A stretch of 64,000 nt of DNA from Porphyromonadaceae bacterium (lineage in GTDB: Bacteria; Bacteroidota; Bacteroidia; Bacteroidales; Dysgonomonadaceae). A program made the translations under genes and the position numbers. Shown here one piece after another: positions 52,160-63,164 of the stretch. The notes under the pieces are model-generated. The model saw only the letters and a program-made list of their open reading frames with translations. It ran no database searches and was not told where the DNA came from. Each line of letters starts with the position of its first letter. Positions within the stretch are counted from its first letter, which is position 1. The stretch is taken from NCBI GenBank assembly GCA_021372865.1, contig JAJFTO010000001.1:1-64000 (forward strand), in the 5' to 3' direction.

Positions 52160-53896
52160 TTATTTCAATATGATTTCAATGATATTTTTATCAGCGGGTA
52201 TTTGATACCGCTGGTGCAAATCAGAGGAAAAACCCAAACCGCCGGGTGAAGCAGACATTGTTTTTATATCGTCACCCTTCAGATTTTTAATATCTTCAAC
52301 CGAGGATTTCTCCCCATTGATCAATATCACAGCCTTGTCATAGTTTCCAAAAGGGATCACCTCTCCCGTTTTATATACGGTTACTCTCAATATCGTCTTT
52401 TTATCCCTGTTATCGATGCCAACCTTCTGTTTCACATTTTCCTTTGTCATAATCAATACGACTCCACCTTCGGCTCCTTCACCATATCGTTCCACAGACA
52501 TTTGATCCTTCAGCACGTTCAAAGATTCTATCTTGGCGGCCTCAATAGAATCTGAAGTAAAATCCTTCGGCATTCTTTTGCCATCCACAATGAAAAGAGG
52601 ACGTTTTTCCGACAGCAAAAATGTCTCTCGAGATTTTAAACTATCGTTCTTTAAAATCGGAGGAAGGAATTGCTTCTTTTGTTGGCTTAATTTGATATTT
52701 TTAGATAAATCTGTTTCGTTTTTTTTCGTGGTAATAATGAGAACCCCATTTTTACCTGACTCTCCGTAGATATCCATGGCCTTTTTCCCTTTCAGTACGG
52801 ATACAGATTCAATATCATCGCTATTCACATCTGAGAGATCCTCTTTCTTGATACCATCTATAATATAAATGGGATTCATTCTCGTTCCATCCGTTAATTG
52901 GATGTAGTTTTGATTCGATGGTTCCTGTTGATTGTTGCCCAATGTATCCGGCAAATAATTTCCACTGTCTATTACAGCCATCGGCAGAGCAGCCGGTTGA
53001 TTTCCGACAACAGTTGCGTTCAGTTCCGGAATGGAGAGGATTCCCATTGTCAGGAATAAAACAGGGATTATCAGAGTATATCCCCATTTTTTTATTGCAG
53101 TTGTCCTGTTTTTCATCATCATATACATTCGTTTTTGTAAATCGCGCTGAAAGAAACTATTTGCCATGGCAAACTTGCCCTCTCCCACACTCTTACGGAT
53201 TAATAAAAGTTGATATTGTTTTGGATCGATATGCTGTTGAATTACACTTTCATCAGCCTGATATTCATGAACCGACTGAAGTTCACGCACGAGCAACCAT
53301 GCGAAAGGATTAAACCAGAATATGCAGGCAAAGAGTTCAAATAGCATTCTGTCGCGGGAGTGATGCAATCTTGCGTGTGCTTGCTCATGTTCCAAAATCG
53401 CGTGATCTATGGTATCATAATCTTTCCACGAAATCACAATATACCGGAACCAGCTGAAAGGATCCATCCTTTTGTCTGTGAGGCACAAGACCGAACCATC
53501 ATCCAATGTTTTCCAGACAGATTGACGAACAATACAACCCACTTGAAATAATCCCCAAAGATAACGTATCAGAAAAAAAGCCAATCCTGTAAAATAAAAG
53601 ATCACGATACCAGTCATCCACTGAATGTCATTAGATTGCTCAATGAAAGAACCTCCGGCAATTTCAAGCGCATCGAGACTCAACATTTCCTGTGGTAATG
53701 CCGAAAAGGTTTCCTTCGGGTCAGGGAACAGATTAAATTGAAATAGCGGCATAACACTGATAACCAATAACAAAAGTAACAGTGCAACCCGGTTAAGGGA
53801 ATAGAAAGTGACCCTGCTGAATATCAGCTTATAAAAACCATACAGAATCAGCATCACAACCGATGTGCGTAACAGGTAAAAAAGAAAAGGTTCCAT
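52160..53896 (-). CDS. BlaR1-like M56 membrane metallopeptidase with TonB-plug-like repeats
   Basis: A 578-residue membrane protein. Transmembrane segments are at about 7-25, 36-52, 95-115 and 272-290. The M56 zinc motif HEQAHARLHH (H170, E171, H174) is followed by FNPFAWLLVRELQSVHEYQAD. The part after the last segment is not a penicillin-binding sensor as in BlaR1: it contains two TonB-receptor-plug-like repeats, PIYIIDGIKKEDL...IESVSVLKGKKAMDIYG...GVLIITTKK (342-391) and PLFIVDGKRMPKD...IESLNVLKDQMSVERYG...GVVLIMTKE (432-486), plus a weaker third. It lies 5 bases from the BlaI gene, so the pair should form a signal-proteolysis switch. Confidence 0.93.
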   Translation of the reverse strand: MEPFLFYLLRTSVVMLILYGFYKLIFSRVTFYSLNRVALLLLLLVISVMPLFQFNLFPDPKETFSALPQEMLSLDALEIAGGSFIEQSNDIQWMTGIVIFYFTGLAFFLIRYLWGLFQVGCIVRQSVWKTLDDGSVLCLTDKRMDPFSWFRYIVISWKDYDTIDHAILEHEQAHARLHHSRDRMLFELFACIFWFNPFAWLLVRELQSVHEYQADESVIQQHIDPKQYQLLLIRKSVGEGKFAMANSFFQRDLQKRMYMMMKNRTTAIKKWGYTLIIPVLFLTMGILSIPELNATVVGNQPAALPMAVIDSGNYLPDTLGNNQQEPSNQNYIQLTDGTRMNPIYIIDGIKKEDLSDVNSDDIESVSVLKGKKAMDIYGESGKNGVLIITTKKNETDLSKNIKLSQQKKQFLPPILKNDSLKSRETFLLSEKRPLFIVDGKRMPKDFTSDSIEAAKIESLNVLKDQMSVERYGEGAEGGVVLIMTKENVKQKVGIDNRDKKTILRVTVYKTGEVIPFGNYDKAVILINGEKSSVEDIKNLKGDDIKTMSASPGGLGFSSDLHQRYQIPADKNIIEIILK

Positions 53897-53901
53897 GATG
53901 A

Positions 53902-54279
53902 TTATTTTTTGTTGTTCGTTTTTTCCACCTCTTCCAACAACTTCCGGATTTCTTCCACCGTGATGTCCTCCTCTTTTATCAAAGAAGAGACCACATGCAA
54001 ATAGGAATTGTCGAAATATTTCTTGACCACATTCTTCAGGTTGCCGTTCCGGTATTGGTCTTCCGTAATAACCGGATAATACCGGTAAGTAGTACCCAAT
54101 ACCTCGTGCGACAAATAACCCTTCTCTTCCAGAGATCGCACATACGTGGAGAGGGTATTGAAATGCGGCTTGGGGTCAGGGTATCTCTCCACCAGCTGTT
54201 TCACAAACAAAGCTCCTTCCTCCCAGAAAAGGTTCATCACCTCTTCTTCCCTAACTGTTAATTCTTTAATAATATGCAT
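53902..54279 (-). CDS. BlaI/MecI/CopY-family transcriptional repressor
   Basis: A 125-residue winged-helix repressor. The family core is visible: LTVREEEVMNLFWEEGALFVKQLVERYPDPKPHFNTLSTYVRSLEEKGYLSHEV (about 7-60), then a helical dimerisation tail. Such repressors are cleaved by the partner M56 protease when it senses its signal. The M56 gene follows 5 bases downstream. An inverted repeat overlapping the predicted promoter (54369-54408) could be its own operator. Confidence 0.94.
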   Translation of the reverse strand: MHIIKELTVREEEVMNLFWEEGALFVKQLVERYPDPKPHFNTLSTYVRSLEEKGYLSHEVLGTTYRYYPVITEDQYRNGNLKNVVKKYFDNSYLHVVSSLIKEEDITVEEIRKLLEEVEKTNNKK

Positions 54280-54362
54280 TTTATTTATTCTCTTTGATTG
54301 TTTTATTCAGTGAAATAAAATATAAATATCATTGCGTTTCAAGATGAATTGCAATCACGCCA

Positions 54363-54408
54363 CAAATATAACTAAAACTTTTCGTTTCAAAACTAATTCT
54401 TTTAGTTA
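54363..54408 (-). promoter_or_regulatory. Promoter and operator-like inverted repeat for the BlaI-M56 operon
   Basis: On the minus strand TATATTTG (54370-54363) fits the -7 box and TTTG (54391-54388) lies 17 bases upstream as a -33 element. Half-sites TAACTAAAA (54369-54377) and TTTTAGTTA (54400-54408) form a perfect 9-bp inverted repeat that overlaps this promoter, where a repressor would act. Confidence 0.5.
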
Positions 54409-54506
54409 AATAAACTGCTTTATTTCGTTAAATATTTTCAACGCGTTTTGCAAAAGCTTCGCATTTCGTGAAGTCAATTAAAATGAAATACTTAAAATAA
54501 TATCAT

Positions 54507-54514
54507 TAACTTTG
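54507..54514 (+). promoter_or_regulatory. -7 box for the S9 peptidase gene
   Basis: TAACTTTG fits TAnnTTTG and lies 22 bases before ATG 54536. It also shows that an upstream TTG reading start at 54512, inside the box, is not the true start. Confidence 0.45.
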
Positions 54515-54535
54515 GGCTATAAAATTCAGATTTTT

Positions 54536-55708
54536 ATGAAACGCAAACCATTAATCAGCTTGGTGGTATCCTTGTTTTGGATTTCTACATTCGCCAGGAT
54601 TACCACTTTTGAAGCAAATTTACAAAATGCGGAGCAGGGTCAACCGGCGGATAGCACGAAGAAGATATCAGTTCCCATAGCTGAAGAGACAACTCCTGAC
54701 TCTGCATTACTGAAAAAGGTGGAGGTTCTCAACAACGATATTACCGATTACGAACACCGGTTCGACATATTGGAAAAACAGATTGACGACCTGCTATGGT
54801 TTGAGCGGCTGGGCGATGTGGCGCACATCGACAAGGTGCGGCTGACAAGCACTCCGCGCTGGAAAGCAAAAGATCCGGAGGACCGGTTTGCAGCCAACAA
54901 GCTGCAGTTTTACACCTATGTCTTTATCCCAAAAAGCATCAACCCAAAGAAAAAATATCCGCTGATCGTACTTCCACACAGTGGAATCCACGCCAATTTC
55001 TCCACCTATTATTATCACATCGTGCGTGAACTCATCGCACAGGGATACATTGTTGTCTCGGCCGAATACCGTGGCAGCACCGGATATGGAAAAGACACCT
55101 ATGAAAATATCGACTACGGGGGACGTGAAAACGACGATGTGCTGACCAGTCGCGACTACATGCTTGAGAACTACAGCATGGTGGATCCGGGGCGTGTGGG
55201 TGTGATCGGCTGGAGCCATGGCGGCATGATCGCACTGATGCAGATACTGCAGCATGGCGACAAATACCAATGTGCATTTGCCGGGGTGCCGGTGAGCGAC
55301 CTGGAAAACCGGCTTGCGTCACACGACAAAAGCTATAGCGACTATTTCACGGCACCTTATCATGTGGGGGAATCAATTGAGGCGAATCCGGAAGAATATG
55401 TCCGCCGCTCACCCACCCACTACGCAGAGAATCTCAACAAACCGTTGTTGATACACACCAACACGAACGACAACGATGTATATGTGGAAGAGGTACAGTT
55501 GATGATCGACAAACTGAAGGAACTGGGGAAAGATTTTGAATACAAGGTGTTTCAGGATGCATCGGGCGGGCACGGATTCGACCGCATCGATTCAAAGGAG
55601 GCAACCGACATTCGTTTCACGGTTTATCAGTTTCTGAAACGATACCTTCATCCACCCCACCCCTTTGCGTCTTCCAGCGAAATGCGCAGGTCTGCTTACG
55701 GTTTTTAA
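54536..55708 (+). CDS. Prolyl oligopeptidase (S9) family hydrolase, exported
   Basis: A 390-residue protein from ATG 54536 (MKRKPLISLVVSLFWISTFA), with a signal peptide and a short coiled stretch (about 60-90) before an alpha/beta-hydrolase domain. The nucleophile Ser227 is in GWSHGG; acid Asp312 or Asp314 is in TNDNDVYVEE and His346 in GGHGFDR. SAEYRGSTGYGKD is a family block. There is no beta-propeller, so it is a stand-alone catalytic domain like acylaminoacyl-peptidase-related hydrolases. It cleaves peptides or acylated substrates in the periplasm. Confidence 0.9.
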   Translation: MKRKPLISLVVSLFWISTFARITTFEANLQNAEQGQPADSTKKISVPIAEETTPDSALLKKVEVLNNDITDYEHRFDILEKQIDDLLWFERLGDVAHIDKVRLTSTPRWKAKDPEDRFAANKLQFYTYVFIPKSINPKKKYPLIVLPHSGIHANFSTYYYHIVRELIAQGYIVVSAEYRGSTGYGKDTYENIDYGGRENDDVLTSRDYMLENYSMVDPGRVGVIGWSHGGMIALMQILQHGDKYQCAFAGVPVSDLENRLASHDKSYSDYFTAPYHVGESIEANPEEYVRRSPTHYAENLNKPLLIHTNTNDNDVYVEEVQLMIDKLKELGKDFEYKVFQDASGGHGFDRIDSKEATDIRFTVYQFLKRYLHPPHPFASSSEMRRSAYGF

Positions 55709-55718
55709 GAAAATTGAT

Positions 55719-55726
55719 TAACTTTG
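55719..55726 (+). promoter_or_regulatory. -7 box for the M3 peptidase gene
   Basis: TAACTTTG fits TAnnTTTG, 65 bases before ATG 55791. No clear -33 element. Confidence 0.4.
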
Positions 55727-55790
55727 CGCCAACCGACACGTTGACAAAAATTATTTACCAATTGATATTCGTCATCAAATTTTTACACTC

Positions 55791-57914
55791 ATGAAGCGAG
55801 TCTTATTTATTACATTTGCATTTATGGCTTTACTGGCATGCAACAATTCGCAGAAGTCCGGCACTTCGTCCGGCGAAAAGGGATCAATCTTTTTTACTGA
55901 GTTCGACACCCCATACGGCACACCGCCGTTCGACAAAATTGAGTTCGCCGACTACAAGCCGGCCTTTCTAAAAGGAATGAAAGAGCAATCCACAGAAATT
56001 GAAGCAATTACAAGCAACACGGAAGCGCCTACTTTCGAAAACACCATTGTGGCACTCGACAACAGTGGCAAAATTCTTTCACGCGTATCCGAAGTGTTCT
56101 ATGGTTTGAAGAGTTCGGAGACAAATGATTCCATTCAGGCACTGGCCGAAGAACTGTCGCCTCTCCTGTCGGAACACAGCGACAACATCTACCTCAACGA
56201 AGCCCTCTTTAAGCGCATTAAAACTGTGCACGACGACACCACAGGGCTGAACCTGACCACCGAACAATTCCGGTTACTGGACGAATACTACAAAAACTTT
56301 GTCCGTTCGGGCATCATGCTGGAGGGAGCACAAAAGGAAAGACTGCGTGAACTGAACAAGGAACTGTCGGCGCTCACACTCAAGTTCGGGAATAACCTGC
56401 TGAAAGAGACCAACGGATACAAACTGGTAATTGACAACAAAGCAGATCTTGCAGGCCTCCCCGAGGGCGTCATCACTGCCGCTGCCGATGCGGCCAAAGC
56501 TGCCGGTGAAGAGGGCAAGTGGGTTTTCGGGTTACAAAAACCGAGCTGGCTCCCCTTCCTGCAATACGCCCAAAAGCGTGAACTGCGTGAAAAACTCTAC
56601 AAAGCCATGTATATGCGCGGCGACAACGACAATGAAAATGACAACAAACAAATCATCAACGACATCGTCAACCTGCGCATAGAAAAAGCACAGATGCTGG
56701 GTTACAAAAGCCATGCTGATTTTATCCTCGCAGAGAACATGGCAAAAACGCCGGAGAATGTGTACAAGCTGCTCAACGAAGTGTGGGGTTACGCCCTGGC
56801 ACAAGCCAAAAAAGAGGCTGCCGAACTGCAGTCCCTCATCGATGCCGAAGGTGGAAACTTTAAACTGGCCTCGTGGGACTGGTGGTATTATACCGAAAAG
56901 CTGCGTCAGCAGAAGTATGCCCTCAATGAAGAAGAACTGAAACCCTACTTCAAGATGGAGAACGTGCGTGAAGGAGTCTTCACCGTGGCCAACAAATTGT
57001 ACGGTCTAAACTTCAAAAAACTTGACAACATTGCTGTATATAATCCCGAAGTGGAAGTCTACGAAGTGACCGATGCCGATGGCTCACACCTCGCTGTTTT
57101 CTATACCGACTATTTCCCGCGTGCAGGCAAAAATGCCGGGGCCTGGATGAGCAGCTTCCGCGGACAACAGGTGCTTGACGGAAAAAATATCCGCCCCCTG
57201 GTTTACAACGTGGGTAACTTCACACGTCCCACCGAAACGACGCCCTCATTGCTCACACTCGACGAGGTGGAAACAGTCTTCCATGAGTTCGGACACGCAC
57301 TGCACGGCATGCTCTCGAATGTGAACTATGCAGGTCTCTCCGGAACAAGCGTTTCACGCGACTTTGTAGAGCTACCCTCTCAGATCATGGAACATTGGGC
57401 CTTTCATCCTGAGGTGTTGAAACTCTATGCCAGACATTACAAGACTGGACAAGTCATTCCTGACGAACTGATTGCAAAAATTGACGCTGCATCGAAATTC
57501 AATATGGGCTTTACCACCACCGAGTTTGTAGCGGCTGCCCTGCTCGACATGGATTATCATACACAAAGTGAGATAAAGAAGTTTGATGTACGCGAATTTG
57601 AAAAACAATCGATGAAGAAGATCGGATTGATCGATGAAATCATTCCCCGCTACCGCAGCACTTACTTCTCTCACATCTTCAGTGGCGGTTATTCTGCCGG
57701 GTATTATGCTTACCTATGGGCCGAAGTACTCGATGCCGATGCATTCCAGGCTTTTGCAGAAAAAGGCATCTTTGATCAGAAGACTGCCAAACTTTTCCGT
57801 GACAACGTACTGTCGAAAGGTAACACTGATGACCCGATGACGCTTTACAAGAAATTCCGTGGTGCAGAGCCCAACCCAGTGTACCTTTTGAAAAACAGAG
57901 GTTTCATTGAATAA
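55791..57914 (+). CDS. dcp: M3 family dipeptidyl carboxypeptidase (Dcp-like), lipoprotein
   Basis: A 707-residue zinc peptidase that removes C-terminal dipeptides. The lipobox LLAC is followed by NNSQKSGTSS. The helical N-terminal half includes EITSNTEAPTFENTIVALDNSG, the usual Dcp lead, and DWWYYTEKLRQQKYALNEEELKPYF. The zinc motif is VFHEFGHALHG at about 496-506, and the C-terminus has the substrate-binding HIFSGGYSAGYYAYLWAEVLDADAF. The length fits bacterial Dcp. A hairpin follows at 57930-57965. Confidence 0.94.
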   Translation: MKRVLFITFAFMALLACNNSQKSGTSSGEKGSIFFTEFDTPYGTPPFDKIEFADYKPAFLKGMKEQSTEIEAITSNTEAPTFENTIVALDNSGKILSRVSEVFYGLKSSETNDSIQALAEELSPLLSEHSDNIYLNEALFKRIKTVHDDTTGLNLTTEQFRLLDEYYKNFVRSGIMLEGAQKERLRELNKELSALTLKFGNNLLKETNGYKLVIDNKADLAGLPEGVITAAADAAKAAGEEGKWVFGLQKPSWLPFLQYAQKRELREKLYKAMYMRGDNDNENDNKQIINDIVNLRIEKAQMLGYKSHADFILAENMAKTPENVYKLLNEVWGYALAQAKKEAAELQSLIDAEGGNFKLASWDWWYYTEKLRQQKYALNEEELKPYFKMENVREGVFTVANKLYGLNFKKLDNIAVYNPEVEVYEVTDADGSHLAVFYTDYFPRAGKNAGAWMSSFRGQQVLDGKNIRPLVYNVGNFTRPTETTPSLLTLDEVETVFHEFGHALHGMLSNVNYAGLSGTSVSRDFVELPSQIMEHWAFHPEVLKLYARHYKTGQVIPDELIAKIDAASKFNMGFTTTEFVAAALLDMDYHTQSEIKKFDVREFEKQSMKKIGLIDEIIPRYRSTYFSHIFSGGYSAGYYAYLWAEVLDADAFQAFAEKGIFDQKTAKLFRDNVLSKGNTDDPMTLYKKFRGAEPNPVYLLKNRGFIE

Positions 57915-57929
57915 ATTAAACTTATCCTT

Positions 57930-57965
57930 ATTGCCGGATTACTTAATAGAAAATAATCCGGCAAT
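57930..57965 (+). terminator. Terminator-like hairpin after the M3 peptidase gene
   Basis: ATTGCCGGATTA (57930-57941) and TAATCCGGCAAT (57954-57965) form a perfect 12-bp stem with a 12-base loop. The T-run after it is weak, so termination efficiency is uncertain. Confidence 0.6.
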
Positions 57966-57992
57966 ATCGTTCTTAAAAAGATAAAAAAAACG

Positions 57993-58000
57993 TATATTTG
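57993..58000 (+). promoter_or_regulatory. -7 box for secDF
   Basis: TATATTTG fits TAnnTTTG, 105 bases before ATG 58105, giving a leader of about 98 bases. No -33 element is clear. Confidence 0.45.
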
Positions 58001-58104
58001 CACGCTCAAAATCAGGGGGCATTGCATGTGCCTTAAATTTTTAAATATTCAAAAGCAGTTAGTAACCTGAGAAATAGTAAATTGTAAACAAAAGTAATAT
58101 TGAA

Positions 58105-61086
58105 ATGCAAAACAAAGGATTAATTCAAGTTTTCAGTATTATCCTTACGGCTATCTGTTTGTTTTACTTGTCTTTTACAGTGGTTGGAAGACAGTATAAC
58201 AAGAAAGCGGATCAATACGCCAATGGAAACTTAGCCCTGAAGAATCATTATTATGATTCATTATCTACAGAAAAAGTGTATCTAAACTACACACTGAAAC
58301 AAATCCGAGAAAAAGAAATCGGCCTCGGCCTCGACCTGAAAGGGGGTATGAATGTCGTCCTCGAAATAGACGCTTCACAGGTACTTGCCTCACTGGCAAA
58401 TACTGACGATCCGCTGTTTAATCAGGCGCTGAAGGAGACCATTGTGCAGAACCGCCGAGGTAGTTCATCGGACTTCATCTCCCTGTTTCAGCAAAACTAC
58501 GAACGGATTAGTCCCACCGGAAAGCTGGCAAACATTTACAGCGTCACGATGGGCGACAGGGTTAGTCCCAATGCTACCAACAGCGAGGTAATTACAGTAT
58601 TACGCAATGAGCTGAAGAGTGTGGCCGACAATTCATTCAACGTGCTGGCCACGCGTATCGACCGGTTTGGTGTGGTTGCTCCCAATATTCAGCGCTTGGA
58701 CCGTGCCGAACGTATTCTTGTGGAACTTCCCGGCATTACCGAGCCGGAACGTGTGCGTAACCTGTTGCAGGGAAGTGCCAATCTGGAGTTTTGGAAAACA
58801 TACAACCTAAGCGAGTTGAGCGTCTATTTCAACGAAATGAATTCCAGATCGAGCGAGTACGCCATGGCAAAAAAAGGAGACGCAGCTTCTGCCGTTACCG
58901 ACAGCGCCATGACCGGAGTTCCAGTCCAGGACTCGCTTGCAAAGGTATTACCGGTTCAGGACTCCCTTACAGCGGTACTACCCGTATCGACGGATTCGGC
59001 AACAGCCTTGCTGCCGGAAGAAGGACAGGGTGTGGTTATCACGAAAAGTTTCGCGGAATATTTTAACGAGCCTTACTTTGCCATGAGTGGTGCCTCTGGG
59101 CCTATCGTGGGGAGCGTTTCGAAACTCGATACGGCGGCAGTGAATTTTCTGCTTCAACGATACAAAGATATTTTTCCATCGGATCTGAAATTCAAATGGG
59201 GATTCAAGCCCATCGACACCCGGGAAACCTACTTCCAGCTGTTTGCATTGAAAGGCGACGGCAGTAAACGTGGTCCCGCATTGGGTGGCGATGTGGTCAC
59301 CAACGCACGTGCCGACCAGGGTCAGCAAGGTTCAGCATGGGAAGTGTCCATGACCATGAACTCAGCTGGAGCCAGTCGTTGGTCTACCATCACCGGTGCC
59401 GAGATCGGCAAATCAATCGCCATCGTGCTCGACAATTATGTTTATTCGGCACCGACCGTGAACGGCCGCATTGATGGCGGGCGTTCCTCCATTACCGGTA
59501 ACTTTACACCACAGGAGGCACAGGACCTTGAGAACGTACTCAAGTCCGGTAAAATGCAGGCCGGTGTACGCATTGTGCAGGAAGATGTGGTGGGTCCCTC
59601 ACTGGGACAGGAAGCCATTCAGGATGGATTTATCTCCTTCCTCATTGCCATCGTGGTACTGTTCATCTTCACCTGTATGCTATACGGATTCATTCCGGGT
59701 ATGGTAATCAACGGGGCACTGCTGTTGAACTTCTTCTTTACCCTGGGTGCCCTTGCAGCCTTCCAGGCGGTACTCACCCTCCCCGGTATTGCGGGTATGA
59801 TCCTCTCACTGGCCATGGCCGTGGATGCGAACGTACTGATCAATGAGCGTATCAAGGAAGAACTTGCGGCGGGCAAGACACTGCGCAGAGCAATGGAGGA
59901 TGGATACAAGAATGCCTTCTCGGCCATCTTCGACTCCAACTTAACGACAATTATCACCGGTATCATTCTGGCCATCTTTGGAGCAGGCGCCATCAGAGGA
60001 TTTGCCATCACCCTGATCATCGGTATCGCTGCGTCATTCCTCACGGCTGTATTTTTGACACGACTGGTTTATGAAAATCGTTTAGCAAAAGGGAAATGGC
60101 AAAATCTCACTTTCAATACAGCTTTCTCAACAGCGATCTACAAAGAATACAGCTATAACTTTATTCACAACAGCAAGAAGATTTTGTTGGTTATTGCCCT
60201 CTTTGTAGTGGTAAGCATTGTTTCTCTCTTTACGCTGAAGATGAATGTGGGTATTGACTTCACTGGTGGACGTAACTACATAGTGCGTTTCGACAAGCCG
60301 GTGAAAACAGGCGAAGTGCAAAATGCACTGGCTCCCATCTTTGGTGAGTCGGTGCGTGTAATCACCATCGGTTCGAGCAACCAGGTGCGCATTTCCACAA
60401 ACTACATGATAGAATCGGAGGGAGACAATGTGGAACAGCAACTGCGTGATCTCCTGGGCCAGGGATTAAAGGAATATATCGCCCCCGGGCAGACCATCGA
60501 GAATCACATCCAAAGTTCCCAGAAAGTAGGACCAAGCATTGCCGAAGATATGATTCGAAATGCCTTCTTAGCTTTGACCATTGCACTGATCTGTATGGGT
60601 CTCTACATCCTCTTCCGCTTTAACAACCTGGCCTTTTCTTTGGGAACCGTGGCTGCACTGACGGTAGATACATTTGCCGTAATCGGTCTTTACTCACTGC
60701 TCTGGAAGGTGATGCCTTTCTCGATGGAGATAGACCAGACCTTTGTGGCGGCCATCCTCACCATTGTGGGATACTCCATCAATGACAAGGTGGTGGTGTT
60801 TGACCGTGTGCGCGAATACATGCAACTCTATCCGAAACGCGGACTGCTGGCATTGTTTAACGACTCAATGAACGCCACGCTGGCCCGTACCATCAACACC
60901 GGTATGAGTACCATCCTCGTGATCATCGTCATCCTCTTCCTCGGCGGTGATGCTGTGCGAAGCTTCGTCTTCGCCATGCTCATCGGTGTGGTTGTAGGTA
61001 CCGTGACCAGTTTGTTCGTGGCCGCACCGGTAGCTTATAAGATGATGAGCAACCAGCAAAATAAAAAACTTGCTGAAGAAAAATAA
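58105..61086 (+). CDS. secDF: Fused SecD-SecF protein translocase subunit
   Basis: A 993-residue fusion of SecD and SecF, the usual form in Bacteroidota. SecDF uses the proton-motive force to pull exported proteins out of the SecYEG channel on the periplasmic side. N-terminal TM1 (about 8-25), GLGLDLKGGMNVVLEID (about 73-89), the P1 head, a Pro/Val/Asp-rich repeat insertion (VQDSLAKVLPVQDSLTAVLP, about 275-295) special to this lineage, then TM2-6 with AMAVDANVLINERIKEEL. The SecF half starts about 680 with MNVGIDFTGGRNYIVRF and ends with GYSINDKVVVFDRVRE and the last helices. It is a single gene with its own terminator. Confidence 0.96.
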   Translation: MQNKGLIQVFSIILTAICLFYLSFTVVGRQYNKKADQYANGNLALKNHYYDSLSTEKVYLNYTLKQIREKEIGLGLDLKGGMNVVLEIDASQVLASLANTDDPLFNQALKETIVQNRRGSSSDFISLFQQNYERISPTGKLANIYSVTMGDRVSPNATNSEVITVLRNELKSVADNSFNVLATRIDRFGVVAPNIQRLDRAERILVELPGITEPERVRNLLQGSANLEFWKTYNLSELSVYFNEMNSRSSEYAMAKKGDAASAVTDSAMTGVPVQDSLAKVLPVQDSLTAVLPVSTDSATALLPEEGQGVVITKSFAEYFNEPYFAMSGASGPIVGSVSKLDTAAVNFLLQRYKDIFPSDLKFKWGFKPIDTRETYFQLFALKGDGSKRGPALGGDVVTNARADQGQQGSAWEVSMTMNSAGASRWSTITGAEIGKSIAIVLDNYVYSAPTVNGRIDGGRSSITGNFTPQEAQDLENVLKSGKMQAGVRIVQEDVVGPSLGQEAIQDGFISFLIAIVVLFIFTCMLYGFIPGMVINGALLLNFFFTLGALAAFQAVLTLPGIAGMILSLAMAVDANVLINERIKEELAAGKTLRRAMEDGYKNAFSAIFDSNLTTIITGIILAIFGAGAIRGFAITLIIGIAASFLTAVFLTRLVYENRLAKGKWQNLTFNTAFSTAIYKEYSYNFIHNSKKILLVIALFVVVSIVSLFTLKMNVGIDFTGGRNYIVRFDKPVKTGEVQNALAPIFGESVRVITIGSSNQVRISTNYMIESEGDNVEQQLRDLLGQGLKEYIAPGQTIENHIQSSQKVGPSIAEDMIRNAFLALTIALICMGLYILFRFNNLAFSLGTVAALTVDTFAVIGLYSLLWKVMPFSMEIDQTFVAAILTIVGYSINDKVVVFDRVREYMQLYPKRGLLALFNDSMNATLARTINTGMSTILVIIVILFLGGDAVRSFVFAMLIGVVVGTVTSLFVAAPVAYKMMSNQQNKKLAEEK

Positions 61087-61104
61087 CAAACAGAATATTT
61101 TTTG

Positions 61105-61141
61105 AAAAACGGGCGGCTCATTTGCTGCCCGTTTTCTTTTT
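61105..61141 (+). terminator. Intrinsic terminator of secDF
   Basis: A 12-bp stem (61106-61117 with 61124-61135; one G.T pair) with core CGGGC/GCCCG and loop TCATTT is followed by CTTTTTCT. It lies 20 bases after the stop. Confidence 0.8.
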
Positions 61142-61159
61142 CTGTTTCATTTTTTTTAC

Positions 61160-61167
61160 TACTTTTG
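61160..61167 (+). promoter_or_regulatory. -7 box for tRNA-Thr
   Basis: TACTTTTG fits TAnnTTTG, 16 bases before the first base of the tRNA, which would give a very short leader. Confidence 0.45.
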
Positions 61168-61183
61168 CATGCCCATAAAACAA

Positions 61184-61256
61184 GCCACAATAGCTCAGTT
61201 GGTAGAGTAACGCATTCGTAACGCGTGGGTCGCGAGTTCAAGTCTCGCTTGTGGCT
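61184..61256 (+). tRNA. tRNA-Thr (anticodon CGT)
   Basis: The cloverleaf folds fully: acceptor stem GCCACAA with TTGTGGC, D stem GCTC with GAGT, anticodon loop TTCGTAA giving CGT (reads ACG), T arm GCGAG-TTCAAGT-CTCGC, and discriminator T. The last pair of the anticodon stem (A31-C39) is a mismatch; the other four pairs are standard. CCA is not encoded. Confidence 0.93.
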
Positions 61257-61281
61257 CTCTCATTCCTGCTAATTTATATTA

Positions 61282-61307
61282 AATCCTAATTTAGGATTAC
61301 TTTTTTT
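61282..61307 (+). terminator. Intrinsic terminator after tRNA-Thr
   Basis: AATCCTA (61282-61288) and TAGGATT (61292-61297 region) form a short hairpin with a 3-base loop, followed by AC and seven T residues (61301-61307). It precedes the atpD promoter box. Confidence 0.6.
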
Positions 61308-61308
61308 G

Positions 61309-61316
61309 TAACTTTG
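61309..61316 (+). promoter_or_regulatory. -7 box for the ATP synthase operon
   Basis: TAACTTTG fits TAnnTTTG, 49 bases before ATG 61365. Confidence 0.4.
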
Positions 61317-61337
61317 TCTCCGCGCCGGTTCCGATGA

Positions 61338-63130
<1,793 letters not shown>

Positions 63131-63164
63131 AACCGGAAAGAATAAAGATAAAAAAGGTGTAGAA

